Origin: Mucilaginibacter daejeonensis
GTDB taxonomy: Bacteria; Bacteroidota; Bacteroidia; Sphingobacteriales; Sphingobacteriaceae
DNA: 64,000 bases
Reading direction: 5' to 3'
Assembly (NCBI RefSeq): GCF_020783335.1
Contig: NZ_CP086068.1
Location: forward strand, 1,240,001-1,304,000
Notes under the pieces: generated by a model
Database searches by the model: none
The model's input: only the letters and a program-made list of their open reading frames with translations
Told to the model about the DNA's origin: nothing
Made by a program: the position numbers and the translations under genes
Part shown: positions 42,738-50,876 of the stretch, one piece after another
How positions within the stretch are numbered: position 1 is the stretch's first letter
How the letters are laid out: the number at the start of each line of letters is the position of its first letter

Positions 42738-43940
42738 TTCCTTTTTAAACTTCAGGGCCAGCATCACCGCTACCGATATCATGATGATCACAAAGTAGCT
42801 GTAAGCCAGGTTATGTGCGTCCTTTGCCGGAAAAGCTGCCACCACGCTGTAGCTCAGGAATGAGACGATCACATAGTTGATACCGCCGGTAAGTCCGCTG
42901 GCTATTCCCGCATTTTTAGGAAAGCGGCTCAGGCAAAAGGTAAAGAAGTTGTTGAACGTAAAGCCGGCGCAAACATGAATGATGAACGCGAAGAAGATGA
43001 GCGTGTACAACCCGGTGATGAACTTGAGGCAGGCCAGCATGATCAGTACAAAGGCTACTTGTACGCCCACATTAAGTGCTATACGGCTAAAGAAAGGCTT
43101 ATTGATACTGGCCTTGCCGATCAGTCCGCCCACCATCCAGGCAAAGCCCAGAACCAGTGAACTATAACCTGCAGTAACAGGTGTAAGGTGCAAGCTATGC
43201 TCGATGATGAAAGGGCCGGTCATGTTGTACATCATCACCATGCTGTAAGCCAGCCCAAGCATCACGATTCCTAACGTAAAACTGGCCGTACCGATCATGG
43301 TAGCATATATGCCGGTGATCTTTTTGATCGCGAACTCTGAAAAATGCTGTAATGATTCGCCACTGTAAAGCATCTCTAACACGAGCACTAAAGCGCCAAA
43401 AAAGGCGAGGAAGTAGAAGTTGGACCTCCAGCCAAAGGCTTCCTGGAAATAACCACCTATAAAAGGTGCTACGATAGGCCCGGTACTCCAGATGATGCTG
43501 AACATGCTCAGGTAGTGCTTCAGCTTATCGCCGGTGAACATATCGACAAAGTAGGCTCGCTTGGCCACAATGATGGCCCCAACGGTGATGCCGTGAACTA
43601 CCCGCATGGCATAAATGGTGTAAATGTTGCTGCTCATGGCAACGGCCAGGCTGGCCAGTATGAACAGGAAGGTGGCGATGAGGCTGATCTTGTAACGGCC
43701 AAAGCTATCGAGCAGGCTGCCCACAAAAAGCTGTGCCACGCCATAGCTGATAAGGAACACTGTAAGGGTAAATTGTACCTGCATACTGCCCACATGCAGC
43801 GATGAGGCCATGGAGGGTAACGATGGTATATAAATGTCGGTGGCAAAGCCCGACAAGGGAAGCAAAGCGAAGGCAAGCGTAGTGGCCATGCCCTGGTTCT
43901 CGGGCTTAATGGTTTTGGTTGATGTTATGGAATATAACAT
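42735..43940 (-). CDS. Bcr/CflA-type MFS drug efflux transporter
   Basis: A 401-residue major facilitator with about twelve membrane helices. Motif A of the family (GSLLDSFGRYKI) lies after the second helix, and the N-terminal LPLSGFATDIYIPSLPSMAS is characteristic of the Bcr/CflA drug exporters. Members of this family export chloramphenicol, bicyclomycin or related compounds by proton antiport; the substrate here is not readable. The start at 43940 follows from the first helix position, with an in-frame TTG at 43979 rejected. No regulator is adjacent. Confidence 0.85.
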   Translation of the reverse strand: MLYSITSTKTIKPENQGMATTLAFALLPLSGFATDIYIPSLPSMASSLHVGSMQVQFTLTVFLISYGVAQLFVGSLLDSFGRYKISLIATFLFILASLAVAMSSNIYTIYAMRVVHGITVGAIIVAKRAYFVDMFTGDKLKHYLSMFSIIWSTGPIVAPFIGGYFQEAFGWRSNFYFLAFFGALVLVLEMLYSGESLQHFSEFAIKKITGIYATMIGTASFTLGIVMLGLAYSMVMMYNMTGPFIIEHSLHLTPVTAGYSSLVLGFAWMVGGLIGKASINKPFFSRIALNVGVQVAFVLIMLACLKFITGLYTLIFFAFIIHVCAGFTFNNFFTFCLSRFPKNAGIASGLTGGINYVIVSFLSYSVVAAFPAKDAHNLAYSYFVIIMISVAVMLALKFKKE

Positions 43941-44177
43941 GATATATGAGGATAGTAAAGGTGGATAATGGTCCGCCAAAGCCGGTATTGACCGGTATCA
44001 GGAGTAGCGGACGGAAAAAAGAGAAGCATGTGTCCGGTGAAAACGGACGAACAGCCAAAATAGAAAAGTAGCTACAGAGTGCTAAATGAACACGGTGCCG
44101 TGAAGCAACAACATACAGGGCCTTTTACCAAATTTGCTCATTGCTGTGTGTATAGATGTGATCTTGCTATATGCGGA

Positions 44178-45404
44178 TCAGTTGGTTTGGATCATGATCT
44201 CTTTGGCCATCACCATGGGTACGCTGATGTACTTCTTTTCCATATAATTGATCACCTTTTCCAGTATCTCTCTTGATTGATCATCTAACGACTGCACCTC
44301 GTCGGCAAATACCGAGTTCAACGCCTTTTCGCGGATCTGTTTGATCGCTTCAGGCACCTGGCGCATAGCTACCTCAATGCGGCGTTGTTTCAACAGAGGG
44401 ACGAATTCGCCAATGTTCTGGTGAATGATGCGCTCGGCATGTACCAATTCCTGGTAGCGCTCTTGCAGGTTCTTCTTGGCGATCTCGTTCAAGGAGTTTA
44501 CCTCGATGTATTGCACCTGGAACTGTTCCAGCACCTCAGGGGCGGTATCGTTAGGTACGGCAAGGTCAACAATGGTCTTGCGGCCTTCTTCGCCATTTAG
44601 TAAGGTCTTGTATATCTCGGCCGTAATGATCGGCTGTGTGGCCGATGTACAGGTGATGATCACATCAAAGCCCTTGTTATAGGTCTTCAAGGCCTCCAAA
44701 TCGTATGCTTGTCCGTTAAGGTCGGCGGCGAGCGTTTCGGCATTGGCCAGCGTACGGTTGAACACGGCAAAGTTGGAGTACTTATGTTTTTGAAGATATT
44801 TGGAGATGTTGCGGTTGGTCTCGCCGGCGCCAATGATCAGCACACGTGAGTTGGAGCACTGCTTAAGATCTTTAAGCTTACGGTAGGCCAATGATACCAC
44901 CGATATAGGATTGCGTGAGATGTTGGTATGAGTATAAACCTCTTTAGCGGTCTTGACCACGCAGTTCATCACCATGCGCAGGTAATCGCCGGTGAGGCCG
45001 GCCTCGCGGCATTCCTCGTAAGCGCGACGTAACTGGGCTAGGATCTCTTTTTCGCCAACCACCAGGCTCTCTAACGAGCATGAGGTACGCAGCAGGTGAT
45101 TCAGGGCATCGTGGTCCTCATAAATAGAGGCAGCATCGATCATGGTATCCATATAGTAAGGACACAAACCCATACCGAACGACTGCAATAACTGCTGGGC
45201 GAATACCTTATCTACGTCTTGCGAAGTGGCCAGTACGAACTCTACGCGGTTACAGGTAGAGAGGTAGAACAATTCAGGTATATTGAACTGATCTTTGACC
45301 TGCTGGAGTTTCTCGGTCAAGTTCTCCTGGCACATCACCAGTTTACCAAGTTCTTTCAGCTCAATTTGCTTGTGCGTAAAGGCTATAACTTTTAAAAACT
45401 TCAA
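44178..45404 (-). CDS. hemA: Glutamyl-tRNA reductase
   Basis: A 408-residue HemA that reduces glutamyl-tRNA to glutamate-1-semialdehyde, the first committed step of C5 haem synthesis. The catalytic cysteine is Cys51 in YLSTCNRVEF. The NADPH domain has VLIIGAGETNRNISKYLQK, and a long helical C-terminal dimerisation domain follows. It is divergent from the rest of the haem genes, which begin 2.7 kb away, and has its own promoter at 45437-45444. Confidence 0.95.
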   Translation of the reverse strand: MKFLKVIAFTHKQIELKELGKLVMCQENLTEKLQQVKDQFNIPELFYLSTCNRVEFVLATSQDVDKVFAQQLLQSFGMGLCPYYMDTMIDAASIYEDHDALNHLLRTSCSLESLVVGEKEILAQLRRAYEECREAGLTGDYLRMVMNCVVKTAKEVYTHTNISRNPISVVSLAYRKLKDLKQCSNSRVLIIGAGETNRNISKYLQKHKYSNFAVFNRTLANAETLAADLNGQAYDLEALKTYNKGFDVIITCTSATQPIITAEIYKTLLNGEEGRKTIVDLAVPNDTAPEVLEQFQVQYIEVNSLNEIAKKNLQERYQELVHAERIIHQNIGEFVPLLKQRRIEVAMRQVPEAIKQIREKALNSVFADEVQSLDDQSREILEKVINYMEKKYISVPMVMAKEIMIQTN

Positions 45405-45436
45405 AGCCGTAGTTTTAATACAAAATTCCTATCCCA

Positions 45437-45444
45437 CAAAAGTA
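45437..45444 (-). promoter_or_regulatory. Candidate -7 box for hemA
   Basis: On the minus strand this reads TACTTTTG (TAnnTTTG), 32 bases before the hemA ATG, with a TTGACA about 24 bases upstream of it. Confidence 0.6.
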
Positions 45445-45507
45445 GCATCTAAATAGCTGCGTATCTGTCAATCCTTTGTCAAACACCGCAATTTAGAATG
45501 AGTATAA

Positions 45508-45664
45508 ATTGAATAGTAAATAGTGAATGGTGAGTGGTTGGATGGTGAGTGGTTATCAAATTAAATAAAGACCGGTTAGTTGCCTAACCATAATTTTATA
45601 ATAGCTTTAGCCAACAACTAATCACTATTCAACCACTCTCTAGTCACCACTCACTTACTCACTA
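45508..45664. repeat. Inverted repeat element, GTGAGTGGTT family
   Basis: The left part holds GTGAATGGTGAGTGGTT and GGTGAGTGGTT, the right part the inverted AACCACTC and CACCACTCACTTACTCAC, around a small hairpin (GGTTAG-TTGC-CTAACC). It ends 2 bases before the DoxX-like start codon. A related run occurs at 57794-57830. Confidence 0.75.
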
Positions 45665-45666
45665 TC

Positions 45667-46041
45667 ATGCTCAGAAATATCAGTCTGGCTATCCTGGTGA
45701 TCGCCTATGTGGCCGCCGGGGTCAACCATTTCATCCATCCCGAGGGCTATATCGACATCATTCCTGATTACTTACCTTACCCGGTACAGCTTAATTACGC
45801 GGCCGGCGTGTGCGAGGTCGTGTTTGGGTTGATGCTTATTTTCCCTACCACCCGTAACTGGGGCGCCTCGCTGCTCATCCTGATGCTGGCCGCCTTCCTG
45901 ATCGTGCACGTCCGTATGGTACAGATCGCGCCGCTTCGGGTCGGTGGTTACTTTATTACGCCTTTCATCGCCTGGGTACGCTTGCTGTTGCAGCCGGTGC
46001 TGATGCTATGGCTGTACTGGCATATCAGGCGCGAACACTAA
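45667..46041 (+). CDS. DoxX-like membrane protein
   Basis: A 124-residue protein with four membrane helices and the DoxX family pattern (VAAGVNHFIHPEGYIDIIPD, ending LPYPVQ; YAAGVCEVVFGLMLIFP; VHVRMVQIAPLRVGG). DoxX-type proteins are small redox-linked membrane proteins; some interact with quinol oxidases or sulfur metabolism. No partner is obvious here. It begins directly after a repeat element and is followed 25 bases later by the hydrolase gene. Confidence 0.82.
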   Translation: MLRNISLAILVIAYVAAGVNHFIHPEGYIDIIPDYLPYPVQLNYAAGVCEVVFGLMLIFPTTRNWGASLLILMLAAFLIVHVRMVQIAPLRVGGYFITPFIAWVRLLLQPVLMLWLYWHIRREH

Positions 46042-46066
46042 TTTCGCCTTTTATTGTTAGCCACCT

Positions 46067-46927
46067 ATGATCGTTACGCAACATTATACCTTGCCGGGCG
46101 CAAAAGGCCGCGTTATGGCCATCGATCTTACCTTCGATAATGCGCAGCCATACGCGCCACTCATCATATTTGCTCACGGGTTCAAGGGTTTTAAGGACTG
46201 GGGTTCACACCACTTGTTGGCCAAGTACTTTGCCGAACATGGCTTCCGCTTCCTGAAATTCAATTTCTCACATAACGGCATCACCGACCAGCCGCAAGAG
46301 CTGACCGATATGATCGCCTTTAGTGAGAACACGTTCTCGATCGAGTTGGAAGACCTGGGTTACGTGATCGATCTGGTGTGCGGTGGCTCAGTGATACCGG
46401 CCGCACGCAAAGTGATCCTGATCGGGCACAGCATGGGCGGGGGCATCAGCATCATTAAGGCCTCTGAGGACCCACGGGTAAGCCACCTGATCACCCTGGC
46501 CTCGGTGGCTACCTTCCGCAACCTGTGGCCGCCCGAGATCGAACCGCAATGGCGGTTAAGCGGCGTACTCAACTTTCCAAACCGTCGTACCGGGCAAAAG
46601 ATGCCCGTGAAGGCCACGCTGCTGGATGATATAGAGCGCAACGCCGGCCGATTGAACGTGATGGCCCGGGCCGCATTCGTTACCCAGCCATGGTTGTTGG
46701 TTCATGGCACCGATGATATGGTGGTGCCGATCAGCCAGGCGCACGACCTCAAGAGCATGCAACCGAACGCGCAGTTACTGATATTACCGAACGCTGACCA
46801 TGTTTTTGGTTCCACGCATCCATATTTGCAACACGAGCTCCCGCCTGATCTGCAACTATTATGCAGGAAAGCGGTGGAGTTCCTGAACCCCTCCTCGGTC
46901 CTCCCCGGTGGAGAGGAGAGTAAGTAA
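46067..46927 (+). CDS. Alpha/beta hydrolase
   Basis: A 286-residue serine hydrolase. The nucleophile elbow is GHSMGG with Ser122, the acid is in LLVHGTDDMVVPISQ, and the histidine is in ILPNADHVFG near the C-terminus. The oxyanion region reads IIFAHGFKGFKDW. The substrate is unknown; the family includes esterases and peptidases. The last dozen residues (PSSVLPGGEESK) are encoded by a CCTCCCC-type repeat and are probably not part of the native fold. Confidence 0.87.
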   Translation: MIVTQHYTLPGAKGRVMAIDLTFDNAQPYAPLIIFAHGFKGFKDWGSHHLLAKYFAEHGFRFLKFNFSHNGITDQPQELTDMIAFSENTFSIELEDLGYVIDLVCGGSVIPAARKVILIGHSMGGGISIIKASEDPRVSHLITLASVATFRNLWPPEIEPQWRLSGVLNFPNRRTGQKMPVKATLLDDIERNAGRLNVMARAAFVTQPWLLVHGTDDMVVPISQAHDLKSMQPNAQLLILPNADHVFGSTHPYLQHELPPDLQLLCRKAVEFLNPSSVLPGGEESK

Positions 46928-46966
46928 TGATCTTCTACTTCGGAGAGGGTTAGGGGGAGGTTAACA
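46890..46966. repeat. Repeat element, CCTCCCCGG family, overlapping the hydrolase 3' end
   Basis: Left part CCCTCCTCGGTCCTCCCCGG (46890-46909) and right part GGAGAGGGTTAGGGGGAGGTT (46942-46962) are of the same type as the elements at 29781 and 52188, in inverted orientation. The hydrolase stop lies inside. Confidence 0.7.
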
Positions 46967-46976
46967 ACTTTACACT

Positions 46977-47966
46977 ATGCAACTTAAAGGTTCCCGCAAG
47001 ATCGGGAAAAAATTCCAGAACCCTATACCTACCGAAGAAGCCACCGCCGGTAAAATGCCGGCCATATTGTGGGAGTACATCATCAATAAGGCCGAAAGTG
47101 TGCCGCTTAAAAAGCTTGGCCCGTTCCATACCGATGCAAAAGTTTATGACACCCCACCGGCCAGTGGTTTGCGGGTGACCTGGATCGGTCACTCCAACCT
47201 GCTGATAGAGGTTGATGGTAAACGGCTGCTAACCGACCCGGTGTGGAGCCAGCGCGTATCCTTTACTCAACTAATGGGGCCGAAACGTTTTTTTGACGCA
47301 CCGCTGCCCTTGGATCAGTTGCCTAAGTTGGATGGCGTGATCCTGTCGCATGATCATTATGATCATTGTGATATGAACACCATTAAATTTCTCGCCAAAA
47401 AGAACGTTCCCTTTTACACCTCTTTAGGGGTGGGCCAATACCTTAAAAAATGGGGTGTGCAGCCTCATCTGATCAATGAGATGGACTGGGGCGATACCGT
47501 TAGTTTAGGTGATCTAAGCATCACCACTGCGCCTACGCGCCATTTTTCGGGCAGGGGCATCACCAACCGTAACGAGACCTTGTGGAGCGCCTTTGTGATC
47601 AAGGGGCATACGCACAATATATTTTTTGGAGCCGATTCGGGCTGGTTCAATGGTTTTACCGACATCGGCGAAGCTTATGGCCCGTTCAATCTTACCATGC
47701 TGGAGATCGGCGCTTACGGCAAGAACTGGCCCGACATACACATGGGTCCGCTCAGCGCCATGAACGCCCACATCGCCCTTAAGGGCAAACAAATGATGCC
47801 GATCCACTGGGGTACCTTTAACCTGGCCCTGCATGCCTGGCGCGAACCGATAGAGATACTGCTTGAACTGGCCAAGAAACAGAACGTCACGCTATTTGCT
47901 CCTGAACCTGGCAAACCTACCGAGGTGACAGGCGAAAGTTCGATATCAAGATGGTGGGAAAGGTAA
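46977..47966 (+). CDS. MBL-fold hydrolase, NAPE-PLD-like
   Basis: A 329-residue metallo-beta-lactamase-fold protein. The metal motif HxHxDH reads SHDHYDHCD, preceded by GVILS, and the other ligands are in APTRHFSGRG, GADSGW and MMPIHWGTFNLALH. The order and the N-terminal region (GLRVTWIGHSNLLIEVDGKR) match the branch containing N-acyl-phosphatidylethanolamine phospholipase D. In bacteria the substrate is unproven, though a lipid phosphodiester is plausible. It begins after a repeat element and is followed by a 144-base gap with the hemC promoter. Confidence 0.85.
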   Translation: MQLKGSRKIGKKFQNPIPTEEATAGKMPAILWEYIINKAESVPLKKLGPFHTDAKVYDTPPASGLRVTWIGHSNLLIEVDGKRLLTDPVWSQRVSFTQLMGPKRFFDAPLPLDQLPKLDGVILSHDHYDHCDMNTIKFLAKKNVPFYTSLGVGQYLKKWGVQPHLINEMDWGDTVSLGDLSITTAPTRHFSGRGITNRNETLWSAFVIKGHTHNIFFGADSGWFNGFTDIGEAYGPFNLTMLEIGAYGKNWPDIHMGPLSAMNAHIALKGKQMMPIHWGTFNLALHAWREPIEILLELAKKQNVTLFAPEPGKPTEVTGESSISRWWER

Positions 47967-48081
47967 TAGCAGCGATGCAACAGATCGGTTCAGCCGTCTG
48001 GTCAGCACATTGACCACCATGCTCTTTCGTCGATCTATCCTCACATTCCAATAAAAATTTAGGCAGGTAGGCTTTAAAAGT

Positions 48082-48089
48082 TAAATTTG
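48082..48089 (+). promoter_or_regulatory. -7 box of the haem operon
   Basis: TAAATTTG matches TAnnTTTG. An in-frame TTG at 48087 lies inside this box, so translation most likely starts at the TTG at 48111. Confidence 0.65.
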
Positions 48090-48110
48090 CGTGCAGATCA
48101 AAAAAATACA

Positions 48111-49688
48111 TTGGACAGGACAGTTATCATTGGTACTCGCGGCAGCGAATTGGCCTTATGGCAGGCAAATTTTGTAAAGGATAGTTTAGCCGCTATAGGC
48201 GTTACCGCCCAGTTAAAGATCATCAAAACACAGGGCGACCGCATCCTTAATCTCAGCTTGGATAAGTTAGAAGGCAAAGGTTTCTTTACCAAAGAGTTAG
48301 AGGAAGAATTGCTGGCCGGTACCATCGATATCGCCGTGCACTCGCACAAGGATCTTCCTACCGAGCATCCGGCCGGTTTGATCATCGCAGCTGTTTCGGA
48401 ACGTGAAGACCCATCTGAACTGTTGATCATCCTGAAAGATTGTGTGGACGTTCATCAACGTTTGTCGGTCAAATTCGGTGGCCTGGTGGGTACCTCATCT
48501 AACCGTCGTAAGGCGCAATTACGTGCCCTGCGCCCTGATCTGGAAATGGATGATCTTCGTGGTAACGTGCCTACCCGTATCGATAAGTTACGTAAAGAGA
48601 ATTACCATGCCATTATGCTGGCCAAGGCCGGTGTGGCACGTTTAGGCATTGACTTGAGTGAGTTCCATGTAGAGGAACTAACCCCGACTGAATTTGTGCC
48701 GGCGCCTGCACAGGGTGCACTGGCCATCCAGATACGGGAGACCAATACTGACCTGTACGAAGTATTGCAAAAACTGCATCACCCGGAGGTGGCCGAATCA
48801 TTGGCTATCGAGCGGTCGGTATTAAAGACCTTTGGCGGCGGTTGCCATATGCCACTGGGTTGTTTTTGCCGTAAGCACGAGGGTAAATACCAGGTGTTCA
48901 CCTCTAAGGCCGATACCGAGAATGACCTGCCAGATCGTTTCTTCATTAGTGCTGACAGCACTGAAGGACTGGTCGATCGCATCATAGCCAAATTTGATAA
49001 GCAACGTAAGCTCGCCGGCAAGGTGTTCATCTCACGTGAGTTGCCAGCTTCAAGTTATTTCCGCAGAGTGTTGGAGAAGCATGGTGTTGAGGTGGAGGCG
49101 CGTTCATTGATCCGTACTGTACCGGTGATGACCATACTGAACCCTTACGTGTTACAAGGGGTCGATTGGATCTTTTTCACCAGCAAAAATGCCGTCGAAT
49201 ACTTCTTTCAGCTTAAGCCACAATTCCCGCATCCGGTAAAATTTGGGGTGATGGGTAGTGGAAGCGAGGATATGCTGCGCCGCAACGGTCAATTTGCCGA
49301 TTTTGTGGGCGAAAGTGGCGATACCACCGAGGTGGGCCGCGAGTTTGCCAAGCTGGCCAATGGCTATCACGTATTGTTCCCTGGTGCCGAAGGTGCCATG
49401 AAGAGCATACACCGGTCGCTATCGGCCGAGACCAAGATCGTGGACCTGCCGGTGTACGAGACCGTAATTGAAGAGAATGCAGAAGGTACCGACGCCAATG
49501 TGCTGGTATTTACCAGCCCAAGCAATGTGGAGGCCTATTTTAATATGAACTTATTAGACCCTGATCAAAAAGTGATCGCCATAGGTAATTCTACAGGCAA
49601 TAAACTTAAAGAAGTGGGTGCCGCATACACGCTGCCGTTCTCGCCCGATGAGGTAGGACTGGCCGAGGCGGTGTTCGGGCTTGAATGA
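48111..49688 (+). CDS. hemC: Hydroxymethylbilane synthase fused to uroporphyrinogen-III synthase
   Basis: A 525-residue two-domain enzyme. Residues 1-300 are HemC: IIGTRGSELALWQANFVKDS, the dipyrromethane-cofactor Cys245 in GGGCHMPLGC. Residues about 303-525 are a HemD-type domain with GKVFISRELPASSYFRRVLE, WIFFTSKNAVEYFFQ and VLVFTSPSNVEAYFN. Together they turn porphobilinogen into uroporphyrinogen III. No ATG is available. The TTG at 48111 (giving a M-DRTVIIGTRGS start) is favoured because the earlier TTG at 48087 sits in the promoter. It is the first gene of the haem operon. Confidence 0.93.
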   Translation: MDRTVIIGTRGSELALWQANFVKDSLAAIGVTAQLKIIKTQGDRILNLSLDKLEGKGFFTKELEEELLAGTIDIAVHSHKDLPTEHPAGLIIAAVSEREDPSELLIILKDCVDVHQRLSVKFGGLVGTSSNRRKAQLRALRPDLEMDDLRGNVPTRIDKLRKENYHAIMLAKAGVARLGIDLSEFHVEELTPTEFVPAPAQGALAIQIRETNTDLYEVLQKLHHPEVAESLAIERSVLKTFGGGCHMPLGCFCRKHEGKYQVFTSKADTENDLPDRFFISADSTEGLVDRIIAKFDKQRKLAGKVFISRELPASSYFRRVLEKHGVEVEARSLIRTVPVMTILNPYVLQGVDWIFFTSKNAVEYFFQLKPQFPHPVKFGVMGSGSEDMLRRNGQFADFVGESGDTTEVGREFAKLANGYHVLFPGAEGAMKSIHRSLSAETKIVDLPVYETVIEENAEGTDANVLVFTSPSNVEAYFNMNLLDPDQKVIAIGNSTGNKLKEVGAAYTLPFSPDEVGLAEAVFGLE

Positions 49689-49790
49689 TCCATGGTTAAT
49701 GGGTCATAGTTCATAGCAGTGATAAATGATCGGTCGGTAATGAAAGGCATCAAAAGCCATGAACCAAATTACTGACCATGAACTAAACAT
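49689..49790. repeat. Inverted repeat element, CATGGTTCATG-like family
   Basis: An imperfect hairpin fills the hemC-hemB gap: GGTCGGTAAT pairs with ATTACTGACC (one mismatch), with outer words such as CATAGTTCATAG and CCATGAACTAAACAT. It ends at the hemB start codon. Confidence 0.65.
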
Positions 49791-50762
49791 ATGTTACAAC
49801 GACCAAGAAGGAATAGAAAAAGTGAAGTGATCCGCCAAATGGTACAGGAAACTCACGTGAGTGCGGCTAACCTGATCTTCCCGCTATTTATTGTAGAGGG
49901 TAACGATCAGAAGACAGAAGTGTCGTCAATGCCGGGTATCTTCCGGTATTCTATCGATCATTTGCTTCGCGAGGTAGAAAGCTGTATGAAGCTTGGGTTA
50001 AGGTCGTTCGATCTTTTCCCTAACATCGATGAAGCGCTTAAAGATAAATACGCCACCGAGAGCCATCGTGACGAGAGCCTTTACCTGCGTGCTATACGCG
50101 AGGTAAAAAAAGAGTTCCCTGAATCATGCGTGATCACCGATGTGGCTATGGATCCTTACAGCAGTGACGGTCATGACGGTATCGTTGAGAATGGCGAGAT
50201 CCTGAACGATGAAACGCTGGAGGTACTGGGTAAAATGGCCCTGGCCCATGCGCGCCACGGTGCCGATATCATTGCCCCGTCAGACATGATGGACGGCCGA
50301 GTGGGTTACATACGCCAAGTGCTGGATGATGCAGGCTTTAGCCATGTATCCATCATGTCGTACACCGCTAAGTATGCCAGCGCGTTCTACGGTCCGTTCC
50401 GTGATGCGCTGAACTCGGCGCCAAAGTTCGGCGATAAAAAATCATACCAGATGAATCCCGCCAACCAGCGCGAGGCCCTGATCGAGGCCGGGCTGGACGA
50501 GGCCGAAGGTGCCGACTTTTTGATGGTGAAACCGGGCTTGCCATACCTGGATGTGATCAAACTATTAAAAGATAATACTGAATTGCCTATAGCTGCCTAC
50601 AATGTAAGCGGCGAATACGCCATGATCAAAGCCGCCGTTCGCAACGGCTGGCTTAACGAACAGCGCTCGGTAACTGAGGTGCTCACCAGTTTCCGCCGTG
50701 CAGGAGCCTCAGCCATATTGACCTACCACGCTAAAGAAGTGTTGGAGAATAAGTGGTTGTAG
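49791..50762 (+). CDS. hemB: Porphobilinogen synthase (delta-aminolevulinate dehydratase)
   Basis: A 323-residue HemB that condenses two 5-aminolevulinate molecules to porphobilinogen. The two Schiff-base lysines are Lys194 in SYTAKYASAFYGPF and Lys247 in MVKPGLPYLDVI, equivalent to E. coli Lys195 and Lys247. IIAPSDMMDGRVGYIRQ is also intact. It is the second gene of the haem operon, with repeat elements on both sides. Confidence 0.96.
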   Translation: MLQRPRRNRKSEVIRQMVQETHVSAANLIFPLFIVEGNDQKTEVSSMPGIFRYSIDHLLREVESCMKLGLRSFDLFPNIDEALKDKYATESHRDESLYLRAIREVKKEFPESCVITDVAMDPYSSDGHDGIVENGEILNDETLEVLGKMALAHARHGADIIAPSDMMDGRVGYIRQVLDDAGFSHVSIMSYTAKYASAFYGPFRDALNSAPKFGDKKSYQMNPANQREALIEAGLDEAEGADFLMVKPGLPYLDVIKLLKDNTELPIAAYNVSGEYAMIKAAVRNGWLNEQRSVTEVLTSFRRAGASAILTYHAKEVLENKWL

Positions 50763-50771
50763 TAAATTAGA

Positions 50772-50859
50772 CGTCATTGCGAGGAACGAAGCAATCTCTG
50801 CGGAGGCCAGCCAGTTTGGTAGGCATAGTCCAGAGATTGCTTCGTTCCTCGCAATGACG
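50772..50859. repeat. Perfect 29-bp inverted repeat between hemB and hemL
   Basis: Arms 50772-50800 and 50831-50859 are exact reverse complements (starting CGTCATTGCGAGGAACGAAG) with a 30-base loop. A single-arm copy is at 9533-9567. The element fills the hemB-hemL gap. Confidence 0.95.
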
Positions 50860-50876
50860 ATTTGAAACAAATAACA

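Noticed and set aside
48087..48110. Upstream TTG as the hemC start
   Set aside because: It overlaps the TAAATTTG promoter box and would precede the usual start of the family.
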